Source of the DNA: Macquaria australasica
Lineage: Eukaryota; Chordata; Actinopteri; Centrarchiformes; Percichthyidae
NCBI GenBank assembly: GCA_005408345.1
Contig: SEMN01000133.1
Coordinates: forward strand, 744,001 to 808,000
Direction: 5' to 3'
DNA length: 64,000 nucleotides
Positions within the stretch are counted from its first letter, which is position 1. Each line of letters opens with the position of its first letter. Position numbers and translations under genes: made by a program. Positions 49,881 through 62,900 of the stretch are shown in pieces. The notes beneath the pieces were generated by a model. That model worked only from the letters and a program-made list of their open reading frames with translations. It did not search any database and was not told where the DNA came from.

Positions 49881-51737
49881 TGTGTGTTTGTCACACTGCA
49901 GCTCTGCAGGCCAGTGACTGTCAGTCTAATTCCATTTCTATGGGAGACAGAGATGCTGGAGATAACAATGTTTTGTGAGCTACTGTACTGCCCGGGCTTG
50001 TGTTTCAGTGGAGCTTCAATTAAAGTGAACTGGCTCCTGGGAGAGGAGTGGTGGCCATCCGCCATGCTGCAGACACACACTCTATTCCCTGTGACTGATC
50101 GAATGGTTCCACGCTATACAACACCGCTTGACAGCACACAGCCTGATGGAAAATAGTGAAGGAGGCAGGCAGGCACCTCACACACAAACACACACACACT
50201 CACAGACCTGCCAATAGATGCACACACACACAAACACTGACTTCACTTGCACACATGTCTGAATCCACTCTGATTGTAGTGTTTTGGAAGAAGGTCCTCA
50301 TGATTACTGGGACTCTAGGAATACCTATATACTGTATGCTCCTGCTGAAAATTACATTTTATAGGACATGGCTAGCCCACGATGTGCATGACTGCATCTT
50401 CGGAACAGAAATTGCTAAACTTTGTTATTGTTCACTTCGCAGCATCCATATTGTTGCCACTTCAAGTCGAATGTGTGCATATATTTTTATGGTTATTAAT
50501 CATAGTGGCATCTCATTTTTACGGGCTTATTCCTCAGAGAGTGTACAGAATGTCGCTGTCGTGCAGCATCAGCTCACCACCTCCCGGGGAATAAATGTAC
50601 TTAGGTTGAGAGCTTGTTTGACTCTTACATGGCAGCAGCACTGAGTCCGTTTCTCTCCTGAGGTCATAAACTAAATCTTAAAGTTTACAGCTGTGCACGA
50701 AGACATAAGTGGAATAAGTCTCAGTGGGCTGCAGGTTTGACCCAGGTTTAGAGGGTTTTCTTTAAAGGGAACGTGATCATCAGCTGTTGTTAGGGTTTAT
50801 TAAAGTAATGACATTATTTTCATACATATTTCTGTGTCTGAATTTGTACTGAATAAAAATAGAGCAGAGGCATGCTAACTGATTTATTTCCAGTTATAAT
50901 AAATGTTACAAAAACAACACACACGGCACATATCGCCACATAACAATGATGGATCAAATGACTATGTAACGTGTCAACTGATGTTTCCAAGGTCAACAAT
51001 GAACTCAAATCGATGAACAAAATAGCTTGCACAAGGCACATTAATATCTTCATATGCATATATTACACTGCATTGTGCTTTCAGTAAACCGGCACTATTT
51101 GCAGTTATACAATTGGATTGCAGTTGTAAATAAAACGGATGGTGACAGTCCAGTAGTACAGGTGAACAATGCGCTGTGAGTTTTCAGTGCTGAGAGGGAT
51201 GAAAAGCATTGTTCAATCAAGTGCATTGTAATGGCCTCGTACTTTGCAGCTAAGCAGAAAACATTTTACATCCTTGATATATTTGGCAGCGTTGTCTGTA
51301 GTGACTCTCAGGTGATGTACAGCTAAACATACAATAATCTGCAGTTTTTCTGGTCTAGTTTTCCACACTGCTGCACAGAGAAGAAGTTGCTTACTTGCTT
51401 TTCCCTCTGTTCTCTCTTTGCTGAGCTGTGATGTAAAACAAACCGAACCCCATCGCTTTTTGCTCAGCATACAGCGGCTGAGTATTCCCCCACTTCACTT
51501 GTTTACACATGATAACGTGCCGTGAGTAAACCCGAAGAAGGGCTCCATCAGTATCACATGAAAAGACGGAGTTTACTCAAGTCAGCGCTCCTTAATCTTG
51601 ACATGTGACAAACGACACTAATTTCTCCTGCGAGTGCAGCAACGTTTTGATGATGTAAACACCTTAGTTTATCGAGGCTGCTTCCAAATTGCCTGAAGTG
51701 GCTGCTTCTGTAATTGCGGGTTGGAGCAGAGTGCACG

Positions 51738-51758
51738 TTATTGTGTGTGTGTGTGTGC
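51738..51758. repeat. (GT)n microsatellite
   Basis: About nine GT units. Confidence 0.85.
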
Positions 51759-53467
51759 TTGTCTGCACAAACGCACACAAATTTGTGTACATAATCTTGC
51801 AAGTGTTCACAGTTGATTCTGCTGTGGTGCAATGAGAAGTGTGCCGTAAATGATCCTTAAACAGTCACCTAGGCTTGTGACTCTATCACATCTACACCTT
51901 GATTAAGATCTTTAAGCTGTGACAGTAATTACCTGCCAGCTACTCGTCTTAAACACACTGCAGACCCAAGGGAAGGAGGGGGAAATCTTAAGGAGGAAAT
52001 AAGAGGCAACAGAGAGAGGGGGAGAAAGGAAATAAGATGATGACATAGCAGTTGGCGTGTGGGTAAATACAAGAGCTGGGGGAAATAGGAAGAACATTTT
52101 TAAAAAATGGTGTTTTCGTGAAGGGAAAAAAGGAGGAAGTACAACCAGAATTCAAGGGAAGTTAGGAGGATGGAGGAAGAGGACCAAGAGGGAAGACTGC
52201 AACTGATGACATTGAACGGGGAGTTACCAAACCGGCAGTCTCCTCTGACAAGTTCATTTCTCCATTTTAGGAGTTACAAGACTTTTATCTCCTACAGCAG
52301 TGACACTTGTTTCATCTGTGGCAGGGAGAAACCCTAAAATGCCTCAAAAGGAAATAGAAAGTGTGCAAAACTTCACTGGGGATGGTCCCTGCAAATACAA
52401 ACTATTCCTCTTCTCTCCTGTTCTATTCTTCTGCAAATACACACTATGCAGGTACATGGACTTCCATATTAGCTCACTGCCCACTAGCCAAAGCCTGGTC
52501 AACATATCTGCATACTTGAATGCAAGAGTCTAAAGACAAAATGTCTAGCAGCCCAGACACAATCTTGAACAATAAAATTGAGCATTTGAATGCAGATTTT
52601 GGCACTGATTGCTATGGGAACCAATGACGCTTCAAAGCATCTGAGCATTTGGGTCAGCCCTAAATGCAAGCTGTATTCATTTTAAATATCAGCTGCTCTT
52701 GACAGACTGTAAAATGGTAAAAATGAGTAACTTTGCGTTGGAAGAGTGCCACTGAGCAAGCTGTACAAAGACCATATGTACTGTCGTATTCAATCAGGCA
52801 TCAGTGTTCTGCTGCACCAACAAATGTCAGCCCATCTCTGCTGAGGATTAACAATGGATCTCCGCATCTCCTCCTTCCTCCTCTCTTCTATCTACATCTC
52901 CCCTTCTTTTGTTCCTGTTTCGTCAAGCATTGTAACTCCCGTCTTTTCACCTCCTACAAATCAAGGCCTGCGTTCAGCCATCAATCACACGAGTGCAGTC
53001 TTAAACAGAACAAGGAGATAAAGAGGCGAGGGCTGTAAGGCGTATTTTGTCCATCAACTCCCTCTAACTGACTAACAGGCTGAATCACAGTTAGCTTGCC
53101 AGGGATGGCCTTGTGCTGTGTGGGATCGGTGTGTTATTTGGTTTGATTTCTGACGCCGTTCTGGTTATTTGGTTGTCAGAGTGATGGTGGTTTGCGCGCT
53201 AGGCCTACCTGCTTGCCTTGCGACCACTGATCCATGACGACAAACTCATTTTCTCCTCCGCCGGTAATGAAGAATGAAATCCTTTTGTTTAACGGCGGTG
53301 GGTTTAGCGCACAATTGTCTTTACTTCTGTCTGCGCCTAGAGCAGGCCAAGAAGACTTTGCTTAAGTTCCTGGTGCCCTCTCGCCGAGACAGATGATTCA
53401 TTTAAAGAGGCATTCAAGCATATGTTGTTAGCTTGCCGCCTTTCATACACTGCCTGATGGATCCCAG

Positions 53468-53469
<2 letters not shown>

Positions 53470-53495
<26 letters not shown>
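53470..53495. repeat. (AC)n microsatellite
   Basis: About 12 CA units, with more imperfect CA-rich sequence after. Confidence 0.9.
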
Positions 53496-53498
<3 letters not shown>

Positions 53499-53951
53499 CA
53501 TGTTTTCAAGTGCCTATTAACACAAACATTCAAACTCACACACATGCATATGGATGGTTGCTATGTATATGCATAGGGACCCTACTTGAAAGCAAAATGC
53601 TTTAACTTTTCTTTTTCTGGTAATTACCAATGCAAATTACAAGGTGTAATTATATACCAACACAGCATTAAAGCACCTTATAACATTCAAATTAGATTAG
53701 CTTGTTTATGCTTTTTGAATTAAATCATAATTCCTCAACCCACAAATTAAAATTCTCAAGGTAATTCATTCTGTTTACACATTTCTCCTTCACCTTAGTG
53801 GAATCTTGAGAGGCAGTAATTTACATTCGTCCTATTTTGTGTTTGAGATATGTTTATGAAGATATTTTGAATTCCAAAACACATTTGCAGCTAGGTATTA
53901 CACATTTACATGTTTCCCTCTTAACATAATTCCAAATAGAAAAAGAAACAG

Positions 53952-54467
53952 ATTAAAGTTGCACTAATCAATATATTTATATTAGCAATGGGTCAAATGA
54001 CGGGTTCATTCGTTGTGACAAACCCACAGAGAATGATAATATCACCCGACACTGTTCCCCTCAGCTCAACAGAGTGTTTCAGAGTTTCAGCAACTTTTAT
54101 GTTTTGGTTCGGTCTCAAAACCTTGTTTCCAGTAGCAGCAGGCAGCTGCTTTCAGCAACTGTATGCTACCTATGCCGCACCAAAGAGCAGACAGACAATG
54201 TTAGCAACTAGCTGGTGAACATAGTGGAGCATTTAGCAGCTAAAGAGCCAGATATTTTTCTCAGGAGTTGGTAGAGACCAAAACAGAGCTAAAAGAGAGT
54301 GACTATTGGACTTACATTCATCAGGTGGTCAGAAACACAGCAATAGGCAACTGTTTGCTAACACATTCACCGAATCAACTCTATAAGGTGATTATATGTC
54401 AATGGTGTGTTTACAGCTTGTTCTGCTGCCCCTAAGTGGCCAAAAGAAATCAGTGAATGCTTTAAAG
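53952..54467 (+). mobile_element. MITE family copy, forward
   Basis: It starts ATTAAAGTTGCACTAATCAA and ends AATCAGTGAATGCTTTAAAG. The two ends are imperfect inverted repeats. The interior words AACTAGCTGGTGAACATAGT, GGAGCATTTAGCAGCTAAAG and GTAGAGACCAAAACAGAGCT occur in reverse complement at 58000-58570. The 76-codon ORF at 53988-54218 is inside it and is not meaningful. Confidence 0.75.
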
Positions 54468-57400
54468 TGCATACGAATAAATTAGCATAATAATTCTTCT
54501 GTAACCTGTTTCATTTCTATTTCTTCATGCACTTGTGCTCCAGGCCACCGTCATTTAGTTATCTTCCTCCTCAGGTTAGCAATTAAACATCCTCAGGTTT
54601 TCTAAAATCACCTCACTTAGAGAGCGATTATCATACAGTGGGTGCTTGAGAAAAAACTGATTTGCATTTCTGTCAGTTCTTCAGTCAGCTTTCCCCAGAC
54701 TCGCCCTTACACTTAGAGAAGCAGAAAAGCCAGGGTTGTTAACAGAAGGATATATAATAGCCCTTCATTAGAGCACTGGCTCATATCCAGCGTACCTGAA
54801 TTTCATCCGATCCAATTGATATAGCTTACTCTCCTGCAAACCTGGGTCAAATAGCGCTTGTAAGTTATTCAGTGTTTATTTTAACCTACATAGAGCACTA
54901 GATGGGTGGGGGTTTACTGCAACAAGACACAGAAACATGCACTAAATAGACGCTGGAACACTTTTCTTTGATTGTCTTTACCTCTGTGGTGTTCTGTTTG
55001 TTGTTTAATTTTACCCTAACCATCTGGCACACATATTAGCTAAACTTTCAAATGCTATACTGAGCCTGCTCTCTTGTTCTAATGCTTTGTATGCCTCCCA
55101 CTTTGCCTCAGTCCTCTAATACTTTGTTCCATCCATACTTTCTTTCACATTCCCACCCTCCCTGTGTCTCTAGGTCCTTCCTTTCTTCCTTGCTTCCATC
55201 TGTAGCACTGTTTCTTTGTCCTGATGTTGTTTTTCTCTCCAAAGCCTCCTCTCTCTTTTTTCCTCCTCCTCTTTCTACTTGGCAAACAGTTTGTACATTA
55301 TTTGTGCCCATGGCAGGTGTTCTCCTGTATGGCTGCAAGGGCTTGTTCCTGACATTTGACTACAATAACATTCACAGCCAAGACAAGGATTACTGTTTGG
55401 GGTAATGTTGCTTATCTTGCCTCTTAATGGAGTAAAATAAAGAAGGATGGATCATTGATATCTCAGGAATCAGTCACTAAGATACACTACATAGTTGTTC
55501 AATTGTTTGCACAGAAAGCTTTCTGCAACATCTGATGCTTCCTGTGGTGTTAAAGGGGTCAGTCTTAATCCCTCAGTACTTCCTGTGGCACTCCCTGCCA
55601 ATTGGCTGGGATGGAGGTAGGAGGCAACGCTGCCATCCAGTAACATGGCAGATGTCTCTCACTGTGTGATTACTCAGTGTCAAGTAGGCGGTGAAAACAG
55701 GTGACACGTTTATTTGCGGGGCGTGCGCGAAGAAGGCTTTGACGATTAGTCATAATTTGTGCAAATGTTCCCTCTCTTCACTTTCACTTCCCGAAGAGAC
55801 CATTCTTGGTTTAAAATTAAAAAAACGGTTGCCGCACATTGCATTCAAGTACTTTGGCAAAAGCGTTTTTCCTCCTACACCAGTAGACTGTACCGACACA
55901 ACTTGACTGCAGTTATCTCTTTAAACAAAAGGCCTAACTGTCGCATGGAGCACAGATGAATATGATAACTATTTCACTCCATGCCTGGCTCTTCAATGCA
56001 GAAGCAGCAAGAATAATGCTGGAGCACTTCAGTCCAGTCTGTGTATAGTGTACTCATGTAACACTTACAACTCACTACAGTAATCTGTTCTACTACAGTC
56101 CTGCTTTCGTCTGTTGCCATTTTTCTGGCTCTGCCACAGAAAGATGACATCCACAATCTTAATTGCACCTTTTAAGCTTTGATTGGTTGGTTGTTTTTCT
56201 AACGGGGGCAACACCGGTCAATGAGTGCAGAGCTATGTATGTAGGCAGTGATTCACAGGTTTGGAATGAAGTGCCTCATTGATCCAAAACATTTCTCTCT
56301 GATCTGCCTCGTTCCTCCAGATCATCTCCTCTGTGCAGCTTAACCTGTCTGACTCCCTAAAGAGACATGATGATTCAGGAGTAACTGCTCTCTGATTTGA
56401 AGAAAAAAAAGAGTGCTTGATTATAAGAGGCCCAATATTGAGGTTCTTCAAGCATCAGGCAATCCAAACAGATCACATCTCAAGTGTGTCAGATGTCTGA
56501 TCTCCAAATGGATACGTTTCTGCAGTTCTTTCAGCTAGCACCGTTCACTGACTGTGTGCCTAATGCATCTGGCAAACAATGCTGATGCTCACCAGCAGTG
56601 AGGCAGATACACTATCTGCTTCACATTAACCTCCCTCTGTGTTCCCAATGTCTGTTGACCCAGACGTATTATAAACCTACAGGTAGGCACTGAAGAGTGT
56701 GTTATGGAGAGACGAGCGTGCCCCACAAAGACACACACCAAAGAGCCTCGCTATCTTGTTGCACAGTAGGAACAATATTGTCATACAGCGTGTAATGTGC
56801 GTATAATTTGAACACACATGCACACGCACATAAAGCTCACTACTGCGCTCTGACTGGAGGGCATGCTGGGACATGGCACCCTGTTGCAGCAGCAGATATA
56901 GCAGTATTGATGGCTAATGAATATATATAGTAGATTCCCCCAAGGTAATACTTGACTACAATCTCCAGAGTCTCTCCCCAGATCAACAGCACATATGATT
57001 ATTAATATTCATCATATGGCTCCTCCATTGCCTGCAGATGCCCTCTCTGTATCCACTGGGACCTACACACCCTGACACTAACATTATATCCATTTACACA
57101 CAGCCGGCTTGATGCGATGCGTACTCGACTGTGTGCTGTGCTAAGGTTAAGGTGTCTAGCTCAAGGGCGATGTGGTGTAGCGGTGGCAGGTATGGTCCCG
57201 CTGGGAATCCAGGAGCCTCGCCATGTATTCAGACCCCCAGCTGGTAAATACACGTTTAATGCTACGGAGTCAGCAGGGGCGGGTGGTGTACGCAGAATAC
57301 ACGATCACTTCAGGTGATTTACTTTGAAGTAGCAAGGGTGTGAGGGACTGGCAGGAAGATGTTCAGTGTCAGCACATGAAGACTGTACACTGCCTTACAC

Positions 57401-57629
57401 TATATGAAAGCTAACTAAGAGTTGGCATCAGATATTCAAAGTTTTTGGCAGATGTTAGAGAAATAAAATATTAGAAAATAGAACATTTGCTGAAGGCTGT
57501 ATTTGCCATTGTTTGCCACTGTTTTTCTTTAGGCTAATTTTGTAGTCTCACACAGTCCAGTCAGTTGCTGTTTGTAAAAAGGAGCAGTTATACTTAGGAA
57601 AAATGTATCATAAAATGTGTTATTTAGCA

Positions 57630-57940
57630 CAGGTTTATTTAGTTTAAATCAATATCATTATACTAATAAGAACAGTTTGATATCTGATATCAATATACAT
57701 CACAATATGGCAAAAATCCGAAAAACCCAGGTATAACCTCATGTTCAATGCAATGGGCTCTGTTTGACTCTTTACATAAAACAAAACCTTTAATAATAAT
57801 CTAATTTTGTTTCTTTTTAGTAACAATTATCTTTTAATAATTAATTTGGATAATTTGGGAGAACAAAATAATACATAAATAACATAATATATCATATATC
57901 ATATCACAGTATGATTCTACTGAAAGTTCTTTATTACTAA
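57630..57940. repeat. degenerate MITE related to 10671-11537
   Basis: TGATATCAATATACATCACA, ATATGGCAAAA and AAAACCTTTAATAATAATCT parallel the 10990-11130 segment (GATATTAATATATATCATGA, ATATGGCAAAT, AAAACTTTAATAACTAATTT). Termini were not identified. Confidence 0.45.
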
Positions 57941-57999
57941 AATTGAGTTATTGCCCTTATTTCACTTACCCATAATGGTGAACATCTGGTTTGATGTCA

Positions 58000-58570
58000 G
58001 TAGTTCAGAATTTAAACCTGTATTTATTGATTTCTTTGGCCACTTGGGGGCAGCGCAACAAGCTGAAAACACAACATTGACATATTATCACCTTATAAAG
58101 TTGTTATGGTAGATGTGTTAGCAAACAGCTGGCTTTTTACATATTCAGCAGACGGAGCATCATCAACGTTCATTTGGAGTCGTGTTTCTGGCCGTGTGGC
58201 AAATGAAAATCTGATTTTCACTCTCCTTTTTAGTTCTGTTTTGGTCTCCACCAACTATTGAGAAAAATATCTGTGTCTTTAGCTGCTAAATGCTCCACTA
58301 TGTTCACCAGCTAGTCACTAACTTTGTCTGTCTGTCTTTTTTTTTTTTGCTGAAAACAGCTGCCTGCTGCAGATGGAAATGACACTGATGAGAGCAGTAA
58401 GGGTGAAACAAAACAGTGAAGTTGTGAGCTGTAAAAACAAAAGACGCTAAAAGCTGAGGGGAGCTGCCGAGTCAGATGATAACTCTCTGTAGGTTTGTCA
58501 CTATTAACAGCCCCTTTCACGTTACACAATTTGTCATCATTCATATCAAAAATATTGATTAGTGCAGCTT
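58000..58570 (-). mobile_element. MITE family copy, reverse
   Basis: It is the reverse complement, over its length, of the 53952-54467 copy: GATTTCTTTGGCCACTTGGG at one end, TAGCTGCTAAATGCTCCACT and ATGTTCACCAGCTAGT inside, and ATATTGATTAGTGCAGCTTA at the other end. A T run near 58338 produces a poly-Lys stretch in the minus-strand ORF. Confidence 0.75.
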
Positions 58571-58609
58571 AAAGGGCAAAAGCATTTTGTAGACTCAGCA
58601 TTCTGTGCT

Positions 58610-58616
58610 GACGTTC
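58610..58616. repeat. target-site duplication, left (GACGTTC)
   Basis: Exact match of 59971-59977, immediately outside the inverted repeats. If the first element base is taken as 58616 (C), the duplication would be 5 bp (ACGTT). Confidence 0.75.
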
Positions 58617-59970
58617 TATGGCAAGCCCTTTTAACATTTAATCAGTAGCAGTAATATCAGTTGTAGATATCAACAATTGCTTTTTGACTAGTTAGAATTG
58701 CAAGCCAACATATCCATAATGTAATTTTGACACGTAACAATTTTAATTAAAGATATCTACAATTCATTTCACACTAGTTAAAATGTAAATTTGTGATATC
58801 AACCATTAATTTGTTACTAGTGGAAATGTCAATTGTTGATATCAACAATTCAATTCTTACTAGTGGCAATGTTCATTATAGATATCTACAATTGTTCTTA
58901 CATTACAGATATCATTAATGGAATTGTAGATATCTAAAATTCAATTCTGACTAGTCAAAATTAAATTATTGATATGTTGGCTCGGAATTGTAACTAGTAA
59001 GAATGTAATTTCAGATATCTAGAATTGCATTTGAGATATCTAGAATTGCATTTCAAATATCTGAAATACAATTGTAACATGTGAAAATGATATTCTTACT
59101 AGTAACAAATATATTTAAGATGTCTATAATGTATTTTATAACTAGTCAGAATTGAATTTCAGATATCAAAAAAGGAATTTCCACTAGTCAAAATGGCATT
59201 GTAGATATCTTCAATGACATACACACATATCCGAAATGAATATGGTAATTTGGGCTACATATCTGAAATGCATATGGTAATTTGGGCGAATGATCCGCCC
59301 TACTCTGCCTACCTGCAACAAGTACTGGCCAATCAGAGGCAGAGTAGGGCGGGTCATGAGTTTGCCATCCTAGGAAAGAGAAATCGTCTCACCGAGATAA
59401 TTTGGCGGTGACGAGCGAAAATGGAGAGAGAAGGAATTATTAATACAGAGACGGCAGTTTCTGCATTTGACAGAATTTTTAAGTTTAAATAGCGGTTGGT
59501 AAACCAATTTATAGGTGCATTACCGCCATTTACTGGAATGGACTGTGGAGCAGTAGATGTGTTGCCAACGGAAAATAACGCGTGTTTTCACAAAGCATTA
59601 GCATTTGTTGAATATTCATGAGGTAGACATAGCCTATTTAAAAGTCGACCAATAGCTGCAACTGTAGATATCTGAAATGGGAAATTACATTTCGACTAGT
59701 CACAATCCTTTTTCGACATGTCAAAATTAAATTGTAGATATCTGTAATTCTTATTCTTACTAGTGACAAAGGAATTACTGATATCTATAATTAAATTAAA
59801 GATATCTGTAAATCAGTGTTGACTAGTCAAAATGTAATTTCTACATGTGAAAATATATTTGTAACATGTCAAAATTGTTTTACAGATATCTTAAATTAAC
59901 ATTTCGACTAGTGAAAACTAAATCGCTACTAGTCAGCCCTACTGATTAAATGTTAAAAGGGCTTGCCATA
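58617..59970. mobile_element. 1354-bp TIR element with phased arrays of 6-bp palindromes
   Basis: The first 32 bp (58617-58648) are an exact reverse complement of the last 32 bp (59939-59970), flanked by the direct repeat GACGTTC. Inside the inverted repeats, each arm is an array of short palindromes. By hand count there are 16 GATATC and 14 ACTAGT in the element, plus several ACATGT and one-base variants. Successive sites lie 21-22 bp apart: 26 sites from 58666 to 59204 with a single 27-bp gap, and 12 sites from 59695 to 59928. The core (about 59226-59660) is not in the array and holds an inverted repeat at 59291-59356. There is no transposase, so it is non-autonomous. I have a general memory of similar fish sequences but cannot name a superfamily; a 5-7 bp duplication does not decide it. 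Confidence 0.85.
59291..59356. repeat. internal 20-bp inverted repeat in the element core
   Basis: TGATCCGCCCTACTCTGCCT (59291-59310) pairs with 59337-59356 at 19 of 20 positions across a 26-base spacer. It is more GC-rich than the surrounding arrays and would form a stable stem. Confidence 0.85.
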
Positions 59971-59977
59971 GACGTTC
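59971..59977. repeat. target-site duplication, right (GACGTTC)
   Basis: Exact match of 58610-58616. Confidence 0.75.
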
Positions 59978-62900
59978 AACAATCGTACACGGAGAACTCT
60001 ACAAGAGAGCACAGATACTAATTTCCCCACCGACAATAGACAACATGTCTTGTGGCACTGCAACTGCAAAAAATCATGTCTATTGAATAAGGGAAATAAT
60101 GCTCCCCTTTTATGCCTGGAGATACTCTATTGCAGTTACAGTGTTGTTGCTATCATTATCTGTATTGCATTCTCCTCCCACACAAATTGAATGCAACAAG
60201 TTCGCTCCTGTTCTCTGGGGGGGTTGTTCAAATGCATTGTGGGAAATCTATGGAAAAGCCAAAGCAGAGGTAGATAAGGCGGTTTGAGTGAGAGTGGGTA
60301 CGCCAAGATGTACTTTCCACAAAATAACCCACAGAAAGCATTGAACTTCACAGACAATAAGTTTATCCAAGGTAAGAACTTTTCATAAACTCCAAATATT
60401 TGAGATTTTACATGCAGTGAGTTTTATCTGTTTCAAATTATCAAATGTACCTTAATCTCAAGAAAAAAATAAAATATTCACGAATATTGAACTTAAAGAG
60501 CAACTCAAGATTGTCTGCCAGATGACACTGCAGATTCAGGTCCTCTGCTTTCTTGCTTTGTGAGATGTGTGTGAGTTGCTTGTAAATATTTTTTTAAGCA
60601 GCAGCAGACAGCGTGAGTAATGCAAATCTCTAAACTGAGTGGTATTCAACAGCTTTAGGTATGTCTCCAGTAGCTCAAAATCACAATTTAGCTCTTTTAT
60701 GTAATTACCAACACATGTTTCTGCATTATTCCTACTTTATGTAAGAAATGTCTTCTAATCGTGCATTGTAATGGCTCTAAACGTGGACCAGAATGTGTTA
60801 AGATGTGCCTACATTTTCTGCTTTTCTGATTCCCAGAAAAGAAAAACCACAACTTTGCAATCAATCTCAAAGAAGGCGCACACCCACGCAACAAACAAAG
60901 AAAGAAATGTGCCTGAACACACGCACATACTGTATGAATACACATGAGCACTTCCACACTGAAAGTCACACTCACAAACACTTGAAGAAGTACTACTAGC
61001 TTGCATTCACCGGCGGAACTAATTGTTAGTATAATTGACTTCTTATTTAATTACCAGACAAGCAAATTAGTTTAAACTTGAAATCCCAGATCCACTCAAG
61101 GGGAATTAAAGTGTTTCCAAAAGTTTTCAGTAGAGAGGAAAATGAAATTTTCTTTTCATGGTGATTGCTTATGTCTCTGAGAGGAAGGCTTTGCACTTCC
61201 ACCCAGGTTTATCTAAGTATACACAGTGTCTCCCCAAAGAGAATTGTGAGGGCTTCATCACTTCTTTAATGCATCTCTTACACTGGTTAGATTGAGAAGA
61301 GAATATATATTTTCAATACGGCACCTTTGGCAACTGCTGAAAGCTGCTTCTTTAAGTTGTCACTGTGTGAAAGAGGATAATGATGCCATCAGTGGCAATG
61401 GTGCCTTCAGGGACAGAATGGATGCATGAGTCAGATTAAATGGAAATTGAGGAAAACAAAGAAAATGTCATGGGTTTTCTTTTTCAGTAGTTTGCTTATG
61501 ATAATTCCACACAAGTTATTTCATTGTTTTATAAAAGTGACACGGTGCTTGCAACCATAAGGGTTTGCAATCACATTAAATAATAGTGTTTAACCTACAA
61601 AATACATTTCAAAGTTGCAGTAAGTGATTTTTTTCCAAGAGGTTCTTTTTGCCATCAGCTCAAAACAACCCATATGTCTGTTCGACTGTACGAGCATCTA
61701 CCAGCGTACTGATTAAAAAAAAACAAAAAAAAGCTTTGTTACATATCAGTAACTAACTACATTAGTTTGTGGGGTTACAGGTTACGTAAATAAAGCCCCT
61801 GCTCATAACTGGCACATCCACTGTTTGCTATCAGCGTTTAGGGTGGTTAGCAGCTCTGTGCTGCTCTTTACTGGATTTGAGCACAATCCGAACTAGTATG
61901 TAAAGTGAGAAGCCAAACAGGTTATGTTAGAATGAAATAACAATCTAATCTTACATTTTTCCTTATCATACTTATAATACTAGGAGTAACTAGCTCTACG
62001 CTGCAATAAACGAGCAATGCTTTCTACATGGATTATCAAGTGGTGACGTTGTTGACTTTTTATTTGGGACTTGCAGCTTTAGCCTTCGTCTCTTAGCAAG
62101 ATATCATGTACGTAGCCATCAAGTGAATATTTAAGATTCTCCTTTTAAAACGAGTTAGCTGGAAACATGAAACTGAGTCGCAGACAGCGTTTTCAACCAA
62201 CTCATGGAGCTAACGTTGGCTTAATCAGCTAGCTAGCTACTGCTAGTAAAATCAGCCAGTTGTCATTTCAGCAGGCAAAATCGCTATGTTGCTGGCTAGA
62301 AATGACAAGCCTGTCTTTGTCTACCTTTTTCTGAAATCAAAGGCCCATTGTTTAAAAAGTTACTAAGAATTTCAAGCGTTTAATCTGCTACAGTTATTGT
62401 TGTAAACGGCATGTGTCCAGTGCGAGAATGGGAAGCTTGACAGGCTTAACAGTAGGCGAGCTTAGCAAACAGCCAATTTTAGAGCGTACATTGTTTAAAA
62501 TATATTAAAATAATACATAACTTGGCCTAACAAATCACTTAGTGGCTCTTGAAAGCAGCTCTGTTTCTCTGCCTCTAACTTTGTGATGCATGATTTCAGA
62601 GTTTGGACAGAAGGCAACATGCAGTGCCGCCTTCTCGCCACAGAACTGCTCACAGTTGGCAGGAGAGCAGACACCTGATAGAGGGATATAAGATCCCATT
62701 ACCACGCTCACAAAGGGAAATAAGAGTTGTCAGTGTTTGTGAGCCATGGCGCCATGTGAGGTCATCATTATTCACCAACAGCTCTCAGGGGTTGCTGTTG
62801 TGAGAGACACGGAAAAGTGAGACAGAGAGACAGACAGAAATGAGAAAACGCTGAGTGGAATACATTGCGATCCCTTCCTTATTGTGGGCCCCACTTCCCT

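Noticed and set aside
49536..50156. 206-codon plus-strand ORF, the longest open frame in the window
   Set aside because: It is driven by pyrimidine-rich and GT microsatellite sequence (runs of Cys, Val and Phe), has no domain, and overlaps other repeat-driven frames.
53988..54218. 76-codon ORF
   Set aside because: Contained within a MITE copy that recurs in inverted orientation at 58000-58570; not conserved as a frame there.
59214..59411. 65-codon ORF inside the palindrome-array element
   Set aside because: It spans the array edge and the core inverted repeat, and shows no transposase features.
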